Assembly: GCA_905479105.1 (NCBI GenBank)
Contig: CAJQLE010000003.1
Location: 186,001-250,000 of the forward strand
Length of the DNA stretch: 64,000 nt
Origin: an uncultured Flavobacteriales bacterium
GTDB lineage: Bacteria > Bacteroidota > Bacteroidia > Flavobacteriales_G > Salibacteraceae
Reading direction: 5' to 3'
A program made the position numbers and the translations under genes. Under the pieces are notes generated by a model that did no database searches, was not told the DNA's origin, and saw only the letters and a list, made by a program, of their open reading frames with translations. Of this stretch, positions 17,480 to 26,767 are shown piece by piece (the stretch's first letter is position 1; each line of letters begins with the position of its first letter).

Positions 17480-18832
17480 TTAGGACATCAGATCCTTTTT
17501 GAAATCCCATTCCTCTAAGAACTTCGTTGTGATTTTACCATCTCTAAACTTTGGCTGTTTCATCAATTGTTGATGAAATGGAATGGTTGTTTTCACTCCT
17601 TCAATGATGTATTCGCCTAACGCTCTTTCCATCTTTGTTATGGCCTCTTCTCGTGTTTGAGCTACTGTAATCAGCTTAGCAATCATTGAGTCATAGAAAG
17701 GAGGAATAACGTATCCTGCGTAAACGTGTGTGTCTATTCTTATTCCATGTCCACCAGGTTCGTGATATTCAGTGATCTTACCTGGGCTCGGACGGAAATC
17801 ATTCAACGGATCTTCAGCGTTGATACGACATTGAATAGCATGTCCTATTGGCTCGTAGTTTTTACCACTAATCGGAATGCCAAATGCAATCTTTATTTGT
17901 TCTTTAATAAGGTCATAATTGATTACTTCTTCGGTAATGGTATGCTCTACTTGAATCCTTGTATTCATTTCCATGAAGTAAAAATTGCGGTCCTTATCCA
18001 CAAGAAATTCTACAGTGCCAACTCCTTCGTAACGAACAGCTTTACCAGCCTTAATAGCTGCTTCACCCATTTTCTTTCTAAGTTCCTTCGTCATGAAAGG
18101 TGAAGGAGTTTCTTCAACAAGCTTTTGATGTCTTCTTTGAACAGAACAATCACGCTCTGATAAATGGCACACTTTGCCTTGTTGATCTCCTGCAATTTGA
18201 ATTTCAATGTGACGAGGTTCTACGATGAATTTCTCCATGTACATCCCATCGTTTCCGAAAGCCGCTAAAGCCTCTTTACGAGCAGAACTCCATGCTGTTT
18301 TCACTTCTTCATCATTGATGCACATTCGCATACCTTTTCCACCACCACCGGCAGTAGCTTTCATGATGACGGGGTAGCCAATTTCTTTTGCAACTTTAAG
18401 AGCGTCATCAAGTGATTTAAGTAAACCTGCCGACCCTGGAATAGTAGGTACTCCAGCATCATTCATTGTTTTTTTAGCGTTTGATTTATCACCCATTCCT
18501 TCGATCTGCTCTGGAAGAGCACCAATGAATTTGATGCCGTTTTCTTGACAGATTTTGGAAAATTTGGCATTTTCTGAGAGGAAGCCATATCCAGGGTGGA
18601 TGGCATCTGAGTTAGTTATTTCAGCTGCTGCAATGATGCTTGGAATCTTCAAATAGGATTCGCTGCTGGCTGCAGGGCCAATACAAACTGCTTCGTCTGC
18701 AAAGCGAACGTGCAAACTGTCCGCATCTGCTTTAGAATAAACCGCTACGGTTTTAATTCCCATCTCTCGGCAAGTGCGAATGATACGCAATGCTATCTCC
18801 CCGCGATTTGCGATTAATATTTTGTTGAACAT
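17480..18832 (-). CDS. accC: Acetyl-CoA carboxylase biotin carboxylase subunit AccC
   Basis: The 450-residue biotin carboxylase subunit uses ATP and bicarbonate to carboxylate the biotin on AccB, giving malonyl-CoA synthesis its first half-reaction. Motifs: [21 protein letters not shown] at the N-terminus (quoted in part: [15 protein letters not shown]), [11 protein letters not shown], the ATP-grasp loop [28 protein letters not shown], and [15 protein letters not shown] with the catalytic EMN..R residues. It is last in the pdxA-DUF177-rpmF-plsX-fabH-accB-accC run. The carboxyltransferase subunits accA/accD are not in the window. Confidence 0.97.
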   Translation of the reverse strand: MFNKILIANRGEIALRIIRTCREMGIKTVAVYSKADADSLHVRFADEAVCIGPAASSESYLKIPSIIAAAEITNSDAIHPGYGFLSENAKFSKICQENGIKFIGALPEQIEGMGDKSNAKKTMNDAGVPTIPGSAGLLKSLDDALKVAKEIGYPVIMKATAGGGGKGMRMCINDEEVKTAWSSARKEALAAFGNDGMYMEKFIVEPRHIEIQIAGDQQGKVCHLSERDCSVQRRHQKLVEETPSPFMTKELRKKMGEAAIKAGKAVRYEGVGTVEFLVDKDRNFYFMEMNTRIQVEHTITEEVINYDLIKEQIKIAFGIPISGKNYEPIGHAIQCRINAEDPLNDFRPSPGKITEYHEPGGHGIRIDTHVYAGYVIPPFYDSMIAKLITVAQTREEAITKMERALGEYIIEGVKTTIPFHQQLMKQPKFRDGKITTKFLEEWDFKKDLMS

Positions 18833-18867
18833 ATACTTTCTAAGATTTTATGATTCTAATTATTGTC

Positions 18868-19368
18868 TTACGAAGGATCAACAAGAAAAAGAGGTTGGTC
18901 GTATTCAACAGGAGAAGCATCATCTGCCAAAATCTTAATAATCTTACCTGAAATTTCAGCTTCGATTTCATTGAATAACTTCATAGCTTCAATAATGCAA
19001 ATCACTTTACCAGAGCTAATGTCATCACCTACGTTCACAAAAGAATCAGATTCTGGATTTGCAGAGCGATAGAAAGTTCCAATCATAGGAGATTTAATCG
19101 TCACATATTTATTATCATCACCATTTCCTTTGCTAGCTTGATTTCCAGCTGCTTCTTGAGCAGCAGGAGCTGGTGCGGCATATGCAGGAGCGGGTGCCAT
19201 TTGCTGTGGCATGTAGTTTTGCTGAGGAACAGCAACCATTTGAGTTGTTGGGTCACCAGCTTTATTTGTTTTGATATTGATTTTGAAATCCTTTGTCTCA
19301 AGCTCTACTTCGTTCACACCTGATTTAGATACAAACTTGATTAACGATTGTATTTGACTAATATCCAT
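18868..19368 (-). CDS. accB: Biotin carboxyl carrier protein AccB
   Basis: A carrier of 166 residues: an N-terminal domain (1-35), an Ala/Pro/Gln-rich flexible linker (about 40-82), then the biotinyl domain. The biotinylated lysine is Lys130 in EAMKLFNEIE; the more usual sequence is EAMKLMNEI, so Met to Phe after the lysine-leucine is a mild variation. The thumb region of bacterial AccB is recognisable (IGTFYRSANPESDSFVNVGD). It lies 35 nt upstream of accC, as expected for an accBC pair. Confidence 0.95.
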   Translation of the reverse strand: MDISQIQSLIKFVSKSGVNEVELETKDFKINIKTNKAGDPTTQMVAVPQQNYMPQQMAPAPAYAAPAPAAQEAAGNQASKGNGDDNKYVTIKSPMIGTFYRSANPESDSFVNVGDDISSGKVICIIEAMKLFNEIEAEISGKIIKILADDASPVEYDQPLFLVDPS

Positions 19369-19423
19369 ATGGGTTTATTTTTAAGGGAATACTAAAGTAA
19401 ATTAATATAAGTGATCAGCAAGA

Positions 19424-20422
19424 TTATGAAGGATCATATGCCCATTTGAGGTAAACAGCCCCCCAGGTAAATCCTCCTCCAAATGCTGAAAGAATAATGT
19501 TGTCTCCTTTGTGGAGTTGTTTTTCCCAGTCTGCTAAGCAGAGTGGAATGGTGCCATTGGTGGTGTTTCCATATCGATCAATATTGATCATCACTTTTTC
19601 TTTTCCAACGCCCATTCTCTTTGCAGTAGCATCAATGATTCTGAGATTTGCTTGATGGGGAACCAGCCAAGCAATATCATCTGCTGTAAGTTCATTGCGC
19701 TGCATGATTTCATAGCTCACATCGGCCATTTTTGAAACAGCAAATTTGAATACTGTTTTTCCTTCTTGAAAAACGTAATGCTCTCTGCGTTCTATAGTAC
19801 CTGCAGTAGCAGGACGCTCAGATCCGCCAGCTTTTTGATGTAGGAATTCTTCTCCGGCACCATCGCTTTTTAAAATAGCGTCTTGGATACCATTTCCACT
19901 TTCATCTGCTTCCAGAAGAACAGCGCCAGCACCATCTCCGAAAATGATACAAGTAGCTCTATCTGTATAATCAATAATAGATGACATTTTATCCGCCCCT
20001 ATTACGACTACTTTTTTGTGGGTTCCGCTTTCTACGAACTTAGATCCAGTGGTCAATCCATAAATGAATCCAGAGCAGGCTGCGTTCAAATCGAAGCCAA
20101 AGGCATTGTTCATTCCAACTTTTCTGCTTACAATATTTGCAGAGGCTGGAAATACTTTATCTGGCGTTACGGTGCAAAAAATTACGAGATCAATCTCTTC
20201 AGGACCAATACCTCTTTTTTCAAGGAGTCTTTCAACAGCTACTTTAGCCATCTCAGTTACTCCTTTATCTTCTCCTTTTAATAGTCTTCTTTCTTTTATT
20301 CCTGTTCGGCTTACAATCCACTCATCATTGGTTTCAACCAATTTCTCGAGCTCCTCGTTCGATAAAATATAATCAGGAACATACGATGCAACCGCAGTGA
20401 TAGCAGCGTTAATTTTTGTCAT
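19424..20422 (-). CDS. fabH: 3-oxoacyl-ACP synthase III FabH
   Basis: A 332-residue condensing enzyme that starts fatty acid synthesis by joining an acyl-CoA to malonyl-ACP. Catalytic triad Cys116 (NAACSGFIYG), His256 (LVPHQANLRI) and Asn286 (RYGNTTNGTIPL) is complete. The Asn motif is usually GNTSAAS and here reads GNTTNGT. The family's start (ITAVASYVPDYILSNEELE) and WIVSRTGIKERR are clear. In Bacteroidota FabH often primes branched-chain fatty acids, but substrate preference cannot be read from the sequence. Confidence 0.96.
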   Translation of the reverse strand: MTKINAAITAVASYVPDYILSNEELEKLVETNDEWIVSRTGIKERRLLKGEDKGVTEMAKVAVERLLEKRGIGPEEIDLVIFCTVTPDKVFPASANIVSRKVGMNNAFGFDLNAACSGFIYGLTTGSKFVESGTHKKVVVIGADKMSSIIDYTDRATCIIFGDGAGAVLLEADESGNGIQDAILKSDGAGEEFLHQKAGGSERPATAGTIERREHYVFQEGKTVFKFAVSKMADVSYEIMQRNELTADDIAWLVPHQANLRIIDATAKRMGVGKEKVMINIDRYGNTTNGTIPLCLADWEKQLHKGDNIILSAFGGGFTWGAVYLKWAYDPS

Positions 20423-20428
20423 AGGGTT

Positions 20429-21373
20429 CTACTTAAACACTTTTCTGATTCGATCTGCTAATTTAGCTTCAGCAGTATCAACAGAAAGCTTAATCATATT
20501 TTTCACGGCATTCGCATTAGAAATACCGTGTCCAATGATAACATTTCCATTCACACCAAGCACAGGTGTGCCGCCATAAATTTCATAATTAAAGCGTTCA
20601 AAGTATTCGTCTTTGATGCCTCTCTTGCGAATAAGTGTATAAAGTGCTTCAGCTTGCTTAAGTATTACGTTACCAGTGAATCCATCACAAACAACTACGT
20701 CAGCTTTTCCATTGAAAAGATCACGACCTTCAATGTTTCCAATGAAGTTATACTCTTGAGAATCTTTCATCAATTGATGGGCAGCTTGAGTAAGCATATT
20801 GCCTTTTTCTTCTTCCTCGCCAATATTGATCAATCCAACTTTTGGATCTTTGATATTATAGATTTGCTCGGCTAAAATGCTACCTAAAACACCAAACTGG
20901 TATAAAACGTCTGCCTTACAGTCAGAATTTATTCCAACATCTAGCATGATGCTCATCCCACCATCTAAAATCGGAAGAGCCGTTGTGATACAAGGTCTGA
21001 TTACTCCGGGAATAGTTCTGATAGTGTACATCGCAGCAACAAGCATAGCTCCTGTATTGCCTGTACTTGAAAAGGCTTGAATGCTATCTTCTTGTAGAGA
21101 TTTGAAACCTAGACCAATAGAAGAGTTTGGTTTTTTAAGAAAAGCCTTGGCTGGATGCTCACTCATCGAGATATTCTCGGTGGTGTGAACTATTTCAAAC
21201 TCGTCTTTCGATTTTCCATTTGACTCCAGAATAGATTCAATGGATGCTCCATCACCAAATAGGACAATAGAAGCCCTGTCACCAAGATCTTCTTTCGCAG
21301 CAATTGCGCCAAGAACATTCGCGTCAGGGGCGAAATCTCCGCCTAAAACATCAAGGCCTACCTTCATGGCCAT
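20429..21373 (-). CDS. plsX: Phosphate acyltransferase PlsX
   Basis: An enzyme of 314 residues that makes acyl-phosphate from acyl-ACP for the PlsX/PlsY route of phospholipid synthesis. The start MAMKVGLDVLGGDFAPDANV is the family signature (DxxGGDxAP), with GNTGAMLVAAM, LDVGINSDCKADVLYQFGVL, INIGEEEEKG and VVCDGFTGNVILK following. It is adjacent to fabH (6 nt) and rpmF (6 nt), the classical rpmF-plsX-fabH order. Confidence 0.96.
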   Translation of the reverse strand: MAMKVGLDVLGGDFAPDANVLGAIAAKEDLGDRASIVLFGDGASIESILESNGKSKDEFEIVHTTENISMSEHPAKAFLKKPNSSIGLGFKSLQEDSIQAFSSTGNTGAMLVAAMYTIRTIPGVIRPCITTALPILDGGMSIMLDVGINSDCKADVLYQFGVLGSILAEQIYNIKDPKVGLINIGEEEEKGNMLTQAAHQLMKDSQEYNFIGNIEGRDLFNGKADVVVCDGFTGNVILKQAEALYTLIRKRGIKDEYFERFNYEIYGGTPVLGVNGNVIIGHGISNANAVKNMIKLSVDTAEAKLADRIRKVFK

Positions 21374-21379
21374 CTGATG

Positions 21380-21571
21380 TTAGGCCATTGATTCTTTCTC
21401 CATCACAACTCTACCCTTATAGTAAAGTTTTCCTTCGTACCAATGTGCCCTGTGAAATAAATGAGGCTGACCAGTAGTCGGACAAGTGGCAATTGTCGGT
21501 AACTCAGCTTTGTAGTGAGTTCTTCTCTTGTCTCTTCTCGTTTTCGAGATTTTTCGTTTAGGATGTGCCAT
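21380..21571 (-). CDS. rpmF: 50S ribosomal protein L32
   Basis: A basic protein of 63 residues with the L32 signature [17 protein letters not shown] and a retained C-terminal segment ([18 protein letters not shown]). It has a single Cys in CPTTG rather than a four-Cys zinc ribbon, so it is a zinc-independent (C-minus) L32. It is located 10 nt after the DUF177 gene, the pairing seen in most bacteria. Confidence 0.96.
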   Translation of the reverse strand: MAHPKRKISKTRRDKRRTHYKAELPTIATCPTTGQPHLFHRAHWYEGKLYYKGRVVMEKESMA

Positions 21572-21581
21572 TTTACAAGCT

Positions 21582-22100
21582 TTAGTTTTTAAATTTTTTG
21601 AGCGCCTCCCATCTTGGGTCTAACTCATTGTCTTTCTTTTCTTCTTCTTCTTCAGATACTTCTTCTAAATATCTTAACACAGCAGGGTCACATTTACCCT
21701 CTTCATGAACCACTCTTGTCGGCACGCCAACTATAATGTATTCATACATAAACTGACCAAGATCTATCGAAGTGTCATTTTCCTTTAAGAAAATTACTTC
21801 ATCATCTGTAAAGTCAGATTCTTCTGCAAATCTAACGACCAAATTGTTCTCGACACTCAAGTCAATTTGCAGTTCTTCTCCGCATCGATCGCAAATCGTT
21901 TTAATGTTGCCATCGATTTCGAAATCGAAGCTCATCAAACGTTCTTGTTTATTCAGATAAACAAGAACAGAACAGTTTACCTCATTAAAATCAGTTGATC
22001 CTTGAGTCTCGAAAAGCGATGTATCAACTTGATAGTTGAATTCATGCTTGCCAATTGCCAGGTTCACAAAATTAAGATCGTATGAATATTTAGGTTTCAA
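21582..22100 (-). CDS. DUF177/YceD family protein
   Basis: A protein of 172 residues with the DUF177 core ([20 protein letters not shown], then [19 protein letters not shown] and [21 protein letters not shown]) and an acidic C-terminal tail ([19 protein letters not shown]). YceD-type proteins lie next to rpmF in most bacteria and are connected with 23S rRNA and ribosome maturation; the exact role here is not readable from sequence. A promoter motif immediately upstream suggests that it heads the transcript running to accC. Confidence 0.9.
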   Translation of the reverse strand: MKPKYSYDLNFVNLAIGKHEFNYQVDTSLFETQGSTDFNEVNCSVLVYLNKQERLMSFDFEIDGNIKTICDRCGEELQIDLSVENNLVVRFAEESDFTDDEVIFLKENDTSIDLGQFMYEYIIVGVPTRVVHEEGKCDPAVLRYLEEVSEEEEEKKDNELDPRWEALKKFKN

Positions 22101-22122
22101 AGAGCCATCTAAAAAAGGGTTG

Positions 22123-22130
22123 CAAATGTA
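22123..22130 (-). promoter_or_regulatory. Promoter -7 element for the DUF177-rpmF-plsX-fabH-accBC run
   Basis: On the minus strand this reads TACATTTG followed by CAACCC, matching the Bacteroidota -7 consensus TAnnTTTG. It lies 22 nt upstream of the DUF177 ATG, in the 72-nt gap after pdxA. No good -33 TTG is visible, so only the -7 part is supported. Confidence 0.55.
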
Positions 22131-22172
22131 ATGAATACCTTGAAAAATAAGCGAGTATTATTATTTTCAGGA

Positions 22173-23216
22173 TCATTTAGAAATAGAAAGCGGATTTGAA
22201 GAGATTTCTCGATAGTGTGTTCGCTCATTGGCGATGTCGCAAGCGGTTAAAATTGCTTGTCGTAATGAGACTTCTGACGCAATGCCTTTTCCAGCTATAT
22301 CATAAGCAACACCATGGTCTGGAGATGTTCTGACGATAGGCAGTCCGGCTGTAAAATTAACACCTTCCTCAAATGCTAAAGCTTTAAAAGGGGCTAAACC
22401 TTGATCGTGATACATGGCCAAAACACCATCGAAATTTTTTCTGTTTGGTGATCCAAAAAACCCGTCTGCCGCAAAAGGTCCGAAGGTTAGAATGCCCTCT
22501 TCTTTCGATTTTTCAATGGCTGGAGAGATGATTCTAGACTCCTCTTCACCTAATAATCCGCTATCTCCATTATGAGGGTTCAATCCTAAAACAGCGATTT
22601 TAGGTCGGTGAATCCCAAAATCTTGTGTCAATGACTTTGCGAATACTTGAAGCTTGGTAAGTATCAAGTCCTTCGTTATATGGGAAGCAACTTGCTCTAA
22701 GGGAAGGTGACCTGTCACCAGAGCTACGCGCAATTCATTATGAACCAGGATCATTAAAGGATTGTCTTCATTGGCATAAGCGGCCAAGAATTCAGTGTGT
22801 CCTGGAAAGTTGAACTCTTCTGACTGGATGTTCTTTTTATTAATAGGAGCAGTCACTAGAACATCAATTTTAGTTGATGCAATATCTTCAACGGCAGCTT
22901 TTAAAGATTTGAATGCGTATTCACCTCCAGCAGAAGTGGAATGACCGAATTCTAGTTTTACTTCATCTTTCCAAACGTTTAGGACATTTACTTTATTGGC
23001 ATCCGCGTTTTCAGCGGCATCAATTGAATGAAAATGGAAGCCATCAAGTTTTAATTCATGCTTCTGTTGTTTTACTAGTCCTTCTGAAGCATAAATTATC
23101 GGAGTGCAATGTTCGTAAACCCTAGAATCTGAAAGCGCCTTCAAAATAATCTCTATCCCTATGCCGTTTATATCTCCACAGGTTATACCTACCCTCAGTT
23201 TCTTATGCCTACTCAT
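22173..23216 (-). CDS. pdxA: 4-hydroxythreonine-4-phosphate dehydrogenase PdxA
   Basis: A dehydrogenase of 347 residues for the DXP-dependent pyridoxal phosphate pathway; it oxidises 4-phosphohydroxy-L-threonine. Conserved features: VGITCGDINGIGIEIILKAL, the metal-binding His in FPGHTEFLA, LALVTGH-type segment LRVALVTGHLPL, LGLNPHNGD, and MYHDQGLAPFKALAF, then RTSPDHGVAYDIAG. The upstream gap (about 135 nt) separates it from a divergent T9SS gene. Grouping with DUF177/rpmF is a common Bacteroidota order. Confidence 0.96.
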   Translation of the reverse strand: MSRHKKLRVGITCGDINGIGIEIILKALSDSRVYEHCTPIIYASEGLVKQQKHELKLDGFHFHSIDAAENADANKVNVLNVWKDEVKLEFGHSTSAGGEYAFKSLKAAVEDIASTKIDVLVTAPINKKNIQSEEFNFPGHTEFLAAYANEDNPLMILVHNELRVALVTGHLPLEQVASHITKDLILTKLQVFAKSLTQDFGIHRPKIAVLGLNPHNGDSGLLGEEESRIISPAIEKSKEEGILTFGPFAADGFFGSPNRKNFDGVLAMYHDQGLAPFKALAFEEGVNFTAGLPIVRTSPDHGVAYDIAGKGIASEVSLRQAILTACDIANERTHYREISSNPLSISK

Positions 23217-23351
23217 ACGTTAAATTATTACACCGAATTCTTATCCTTTCAACATTTGTCAAGCCAAAATGTATTACTTTGAATTACGGTGATCAAAGGT
23301 ATGAATAGCAGTTACAACGAAACACATCATTTTAACGTCTTCAATGTTGTC

Positions 23352-26084
23352 ATGAAGAAGTCTATGCGTGCTTTGCTTTTGTTGTTTTCTATTCTATATG
23401 TGAGCGGTGCTTTTGCCACGCACAATAGAGCAGGAGAGATCATTTATTCACGCGTAAATTCTACCAATCCATTTTTATACGAGATTTCGATCGTCACTTA
23501 CACTAAAACAGGTGGACAAAGTGATGCGGCTGATAGGTGCGATCTTGAGTTGTTTTTTGGTGATGGGTCAAGTGCTGTTGTAAGTCGAGTAAATGGACCA
23601 CTAAATCAGGGTTGTGACCCTGGAGTTGGTGTCGGTGAGATGATTGCCAATCAAACACGCTTTAACGTTTACACTACAACACATGAATTTCCTGGAGCTG
23701 GCGCGTATAAGCTTAGCATGGAAGATCCAATGAGAAATGGAGGTGTTTTGAATATTCCTAATTCTGATAACGTGCCGTTCTATCTTGAAAGTTATCTGAC
23801 AATAGATATCGCAACTGGTGGAAATAGGGCGCCAATCCTTCAAAATCCGCCTATTGATAATGGGTGTGTCGGGATTCCTTTTTACCATAATCCAGGTGCA
23901 GTGGATGAAGATGGTGATAGTCTTGTGTATTCCATTATCGCAAGCAGGTCTTTTAGTGGTCAGCAGATTTCAGGATATCAATTTCCAGATAATGTTGAGC
24001 CCGGATTGAATAACGTGATGTCTATTGATCCGAACACAGGAACACTTTCTTGGATCTCGCCTCAAACCGCTGGAGAGTATAATGTCGCTGTTTTGATTGA
24101 AGAGTATAGAACAAACCCAAATAGTGGAGCCGTGTTCAAAGTGGGTTCGATTATGAGGGATATGCAAATTGATGTCGGAAATTGCCCTCCTAATTCTCCG
24201 CCAGATATTCGATTGGACGATTACGCATGTGTTACTGCAGGTTCCATTTTGGAGAGAACTGCAGTAGCAACTGATGCCGAAGGAGATCGTTTGAATTTAT
24301 CTGCCGTAGGATTCCCTCTTGATGAAGGAAACGGAGGATCGTTAGGGCCGGCAGATAGTGTCACTGGAATTCCCCCGATTGAATTAATTTTTCGCTGGCA
24401 AACGTCATGTGAATTTGTTAGAAAATCACCTTATTGGGTTTACTTTAAAGCGAAGGAAGACGAAGGTCTAGCATCGGATTTAGTGTTTTTTAAAACCTTA
24501 GAGATAGAGGTGAAGTCTCCCGAAGTTGAAATTACATCTGTGTCGCCTCAAGGAACTAGCCTGATAGTTAATTGGACGAGAGCAATATGCGATCAAGCCA
24601 CTGGGTATGATATATATCGATACAATGATAGTTTAGGCTATCAGGCACCAGAGTGTGTTACTGGAGTGCCAAGTGAATTGGGTTATAGATTAATAGGAAG
24701 CGTAAATAGTCTTGAAACAACCAATTTTAATGATGATGATAGGGGAAGGGGACTCATTCATGGTCAGCGGTATTGCTATATAATAGTGACCACATTTGCT
24801 GATGGTTCAGAAAGCTATCCATCTCAAGAAGCCTGTGGGAAGCTTATTAGAGATGTACCGATTCTTAATAAAGTTTCAGTAAACTCTACAAATGCTGAAA
24901 ATGGTAGTGATAGTATTGCCTGGTATAAACCTGTAGAGATGAGGCTGAATTTATTTGGTCCTCCTTATCAGTACAAGTTATCAAGAGCTGAAAGTGAAAA
25001 TGGACCTTTTGAAGTGGTATACATAAGCATAGAATCAAATGATCCTTTCTCATTGGATACTTTGTATGAGGATAATGGTTTAAATACCCTTGAAAACCAA
25101 TATTACTATTCGATTGAAATGCTTAGCGGACCAAACAAGGTTTCAATAGGTCGCTCGGTTTCAGCAGCGTCCATTTACCTGTCATCTGAGTCAAGTGATA
25201 ATACCTTGACACTTAGTTGGAGTTTAGATGTGCCTTGGAAAAATAATGAATATGTGGTCTACAGATTTTCTAATGATCCAGATTCGCTAGAGAAATTCTT
25301 TGTCTTAGATACTGTTAAAGGAACCTCCTACACTGATACTCGACTTGCCAATTTATTCGAGTACAGGTACTTTGTTAAATCAATTGGCGGGTATACTGCT
25401 GAAGACTTAAATGGAGTGCTGGTAAATTGGTCTCAGATTCATACAGGGATTCCGATAGATAATGAACCGCCATGTATTCCTCCAGATTTATTGATTGAAG
25501 GAGATTGTGATTTGGAGCAAACATATATCAGTTGGTCGAATCCAAATGATAACTGCGAAGACACTGATGATGTCATTGGATATCGAGTTTATTATTCCCC
25601 ATTCTTAGGACAGGGTCTTTCTTTATTGGAGGAGATAAATGATCCAAATCAAAGTGAGTTTGTGAAAGAAAGCGAGGGTTCAATTGCAGGTTGTTATGCA
25701 TTAGTGGCAGTTGACAGCTTTGATAATGAAAGCGCAAGGACGCAAGCGCTTTGTGTTGATAATTGTCCTTTATATGAATTGCCGAATGTATTTAGTCCTG
25801 GAAATGACAATGTGAATGACTTGTTTATTCCATTCCCATATAAGTTCGTGGAAAGTATCGACTTAGTGGTATATAACCGTTGGGGAGTGGAGGTTTTTTC
25901 TTCTCAAGACCCTGATATCAATTGGGATGGCACAGAACAGAGGTCTGGGAAGCCACTGCCATCAGGAGTGTATTTTTATGTTTGTCAAGTAAATGAAATT
26001 CGTCTAACCGGAATTGAAAGTCGAGAGCTTAAAGGCTCTTTGCATTTGATTCGTGAAGGTGAAGACGAACCACCAGCATATTAA
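23352..26084 (+). CDS. Gliding-motility-associated surface protein with fibronectin-III-like modules and T9SS type B sorting domain
   Basis: A secreted protein of 910 residues. The ATG at 23352 leads into a signal peptide (MKKSMRALLLLFSILYVSGA); a GTG at 23289 in frame is less likely. The N-terminal module (THNRAGEIIYSRVNSTNPFL, then LFFGDGSS, DEDGDSLVYSI) is one repeatedly found in Bacteroidota surface proteins. Central fibronectin-III-like repeats (YDIYRYNDS, YKLSRAE, YVVYRFSND, YRVYYSPFLG) follow. The last about 95 residues are the type B gliding-motility sorting domain (LPNVFSPGNDNVNDLFIPF, YNRWGVEVF, NWDGTEQRSGKPLPSGVY). It probably acts at the cell surface; specific ligand unknown. The stop is 8 nt before ribE, so they may be co-transcribed. 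Confidence 0.88.
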   Translation: MKKSMRALLLLFSILYVSGAFATHNRAGEIIYSRVNSTNPFLYEISIVTYTKTGGQSDAADRCDLELFFGDGSSAVVSRVNGPLNQGCDPGVGVGEMIANQTRFNVYTTTHEFPGAGAYKLSMEDPMRNGGVLNIPNSDNVPFYLESYLTIDIATGGNRAPILQNPPIDNGCVGIPFYHNPGAVDEDGDSLVYSIIASRSFSGQQISGYQFPDNVEPGLNNVMSIDPNTGTLSWISPQTAGEYNVAVLIEEYRTNPNSGAVFKVGSIMRDMQIDVGNCPPNSPPDIRLDDYACVTAGSILERTAVATDAEGDRLNLSAVGFPLDEGNGGSLGPADSVTGIPPIELIFRWQTSCEFVRKSPYWVYFKAKEDEGLASDLVFFKTLEIEVKSPEVEITSVSPQGTSLIVNWTRAICDQATGYDIYRYNDSLGYQAPECVTGVPSELGYRLIGSVNSLETTNFNDDDRGRGLIHGQRYCYIIVTTFADGSESYPSQEACGKLIRDVPILNKVSVNSTNAENGSDSIAWYKPVEMRLNLFGPPYQYKLSRAESENGPFEVVYISIESNDPFSLDTLYEDNGLNTLENQYYYSIEMLSGPNKVSIGRSVSAASIYLSSESSDNTLTLSWSLDVPWKNNEYVVYRFSNDPDSLEKFFVLDTVKGTSYTDTRLANLFEYRYFVKSIGGYTAEDLNGVLVNWSQIHTGIPIDNEPPCIPPDLLIEGDCDLEQTYISWSNPNDNCEDTDDVIGYRVYYSPFLGQGLSLLEEINDPNQSEFVKESEGSIAGCYALVAVDSFDNESARTQALCVDNCPLYELPNVFSPGNDNVNDLFIPFPYKFVESIDLVVYNRWGVEVFSSQDPDINWDGTEQRSGKPLPSGVYFYVCQVNEIRLTGIESRELKGSLHLIREGEDEPPAY

Positions 26085-26092
26085 AGAATTAG

Positions 26093-26686
26093 ATGTTTAC
26101 AGGAATTATTGAAGCTTTAGGGCGAATCGAGAAGATAGAAAAAGAGGGTTCAAATATTAATTACTGGGTTTCCACTCCATTTTTTAATGAATTAAAAGTC
26201 GATCAAAGTGTGGCACATAGTGGCGTTTGTTTGACCGTTGTTGAGCTGAAAGATGGATGGCACAAGGTCACTGCCATAGATGAGACGTTGAAGAAAACTA
26301 GTTTGAGTGCATGGGAGAAAGGAGGGTTTGTGAATCTTGAAAGGTGTTTGTCTGCATCTGGCCGGTTTGATGGTCATATTGTTCAAGGCCATGTGGATCA
26401 AACGGCAAAGGTCGTTTCGATTGAGGATGTCGAAGGCTCGTGGAATTTCCGGATTGAATTTGATCAACCTGAAGATGCATTAGTCGTCTCTAAAGGAAGT
26501 ATATCAATCAATGGTGTCAGTCTAACTGTTGTTGAAGCTTCACAACAATTCTGCTCGGTTTCAATTATCCCGTTTACCTATAATCATACCATGTTCAAGT
26601 ATCTTACAATTGGAGATAAAGTGAATATTGAGTTTGATATTTTAGGAAAGTATGTTCTCGAAGCACAAAGACGAATTAGAGCGTAG
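26093..26686 (+). CDS. ribE: Riboflavin synthase RibE (alpha subunit)
   Basis: A protein of 197 residues with two tandem lumazine-binding domains: N-terminal domain start MFTGIIEALGRIEKIEKEG, then SVAHSGVCLTVVEL, and the second copy GHIVQGHVDQTAKV with SKGSISINGVSLTVVEA. It dismutates 6,7-dimethyl-8-ribityllumazine to riboflavin. The ATG at 26093 follows the previous stop by 8 nt. Other rib genes are not in the window, and no FMN riboswitch is visible upstream. Confidence 0.95.
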   Translation: MFTGIIEALGRIEKIEKEGSNINYWVSTPFFNELKVDQSVAHSGVCLTVVELKDGWHKVTAIDETLKKTSLSAWEKGGFVNLERCLSASGRFDGHIVQGHVDQTAKVVSIEDVEGSWNFRIEFDQPEDALVVSKGSISINGVSLTVVEASQQFCSVSIIPFTYNHTMFKYLTIGDKVNIEFDILGKYVLEAQRRIRA

Positions 26687-26767
26687 AAAGAATTAATTAT
26701 AGAGCCTAATAGTTTCTCCATTACAGCCTTAAATTTCATGTATTTTCGCAGCCAATTTTTTTAGTGC

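Noticed and set aside
26687-26767. Possible FMN riboswitch around ribE
   Set aside because: The ribE gene starts 8 nt after the previous gene, and neither the upstream nor the downstream gap shows the RFN-type stem pattern.
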